From Chlorobaculum sp. (GTDB lineage: Bacteria; Bacteroidota; Chlorobiia; Chlorobiales; Chlorobiaceae): DNA of 35,184 nucleotides. The stretch is taken from the NCBI GenBank assembly GCA_013334655.1, contig JAAXXD010000018.1, forward strand, positions 1 to 35,184, written 5' to 3'. The position numbers and the translations under genes are program-made. Below the pieces are notes generated by a model. The model did no database searches. It worked only from the letters and a program-made list of their open reading frames with translations, and had not been told where the DNA came from. The first letter of the stretch is position 1; every line of letters begins with the position of its first letter. Shown here piece by piece: positions 35,125-35,184 of the stretch.

Positions 35125-35184
35125 GGGAGCGCCGAGTGCCTGCTCGATTCTTTCTTTACCTGGGAGCGCCAAGCTCCAGCTTGG
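35125..35184. repeat. Repeated CCTGGGAGCGCC units at window edge
   Basis: ACCTGGGAGCGCC occurs twice (from about 35125 and 35158), followed by GAGTGCC and AAGCTCC. The second copy runs into CCAAGCTCCAGCTTGG, a 7+2+7 inverted repeat cut by the window end. It looks like the start of a dispersed intergenic repeat; its extent cannot be seen. Confidence 0.6.

Overview
The window looks like a piece of a green sulfur bacterial chromosome (Chlorobiaceae, probably Chlorobaculum or Chlorobium). This rests on the mix of genes: a complete alternative N-type ATPase operon, a lipoyl synthase next to an atypical SDR, a geranylgeranyl-reductase-like flavoprotein, PEP-CTERM surface proteins and a GC-rich core. 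It is an inference from content; no 16S rRNA or photosynthesis marker is present to fix it. No rRNA, tRNA or CRISPR array was found.

Layout. Positions 1-3000 are AT-rich and accessory: the 5' end of an IS3-type transposase cut by the window edge, then two tandem paralogous PEP-CTERM exported proteins separated by overlapping hairpins. Positions 3090-4358 hold an exported cupin and a DUF3298-type exported protein (minus strand). Positions 4519-6714 form a tight plus-strand run: lipA, a small membrane protein and an NAD(P)-binding SDR. Positions 6923-8770 are a decay zone: a third PEP-CTERM gene, a broken second copy of the SDR, a G10 tract and an IS3-family transposase remnant. Positions 8769-10897 carry an extended SDR/epimerase and a BMP-family nucleoside-binding lipoprotein. 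Positions 10970-15714 carry a frameshifted small gene, a four-PAS protein that stops before any kinase domain, a membrane protein and a RhlE-like DEAD-box helicase.

Positions 15952-18061 are a compact restriction-modification pair (D12-class adenine methylase plus a probable restriction endonuclease). Positions 18266-24905 are the N-ATPase operon in the order atpD-C-Q-R-B-E-F-A-G, with the usual small overlaps, AtpQ and AtpR present, no atpH, and a delta-like tail on AtpF. A 15-bp perfect hairpin separates it from the convergent gene 25115-26605, an amidohydrolase-like protein with a two-helix membrane hairpin inserted right after its HxH motif. Positions 26717-29788 hold a geranylgeranyl-reductase-like flavoprotein, a SnoaL-like protein, a SOUL haem-binding-type lipoprotein and a 60-residue conserved protein, followed by a 232-bp MITE-like element.

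Positions 30078-35095 are a minus-strand island: a type III-like Mod methyltransferase whose central specificity region is conspicuously AT-rich, then rhuM, then hicA-hicB, then an 82-residue orphan. No res gene is in the window. The points most worth a second look are the membrane-hairpin hydrolase, the Mod specificity-region mosaic, the near-duplicate 27-bp palindromes in and upstream of rhuM, the MITE-like element, and the fossil SDR/IS region.
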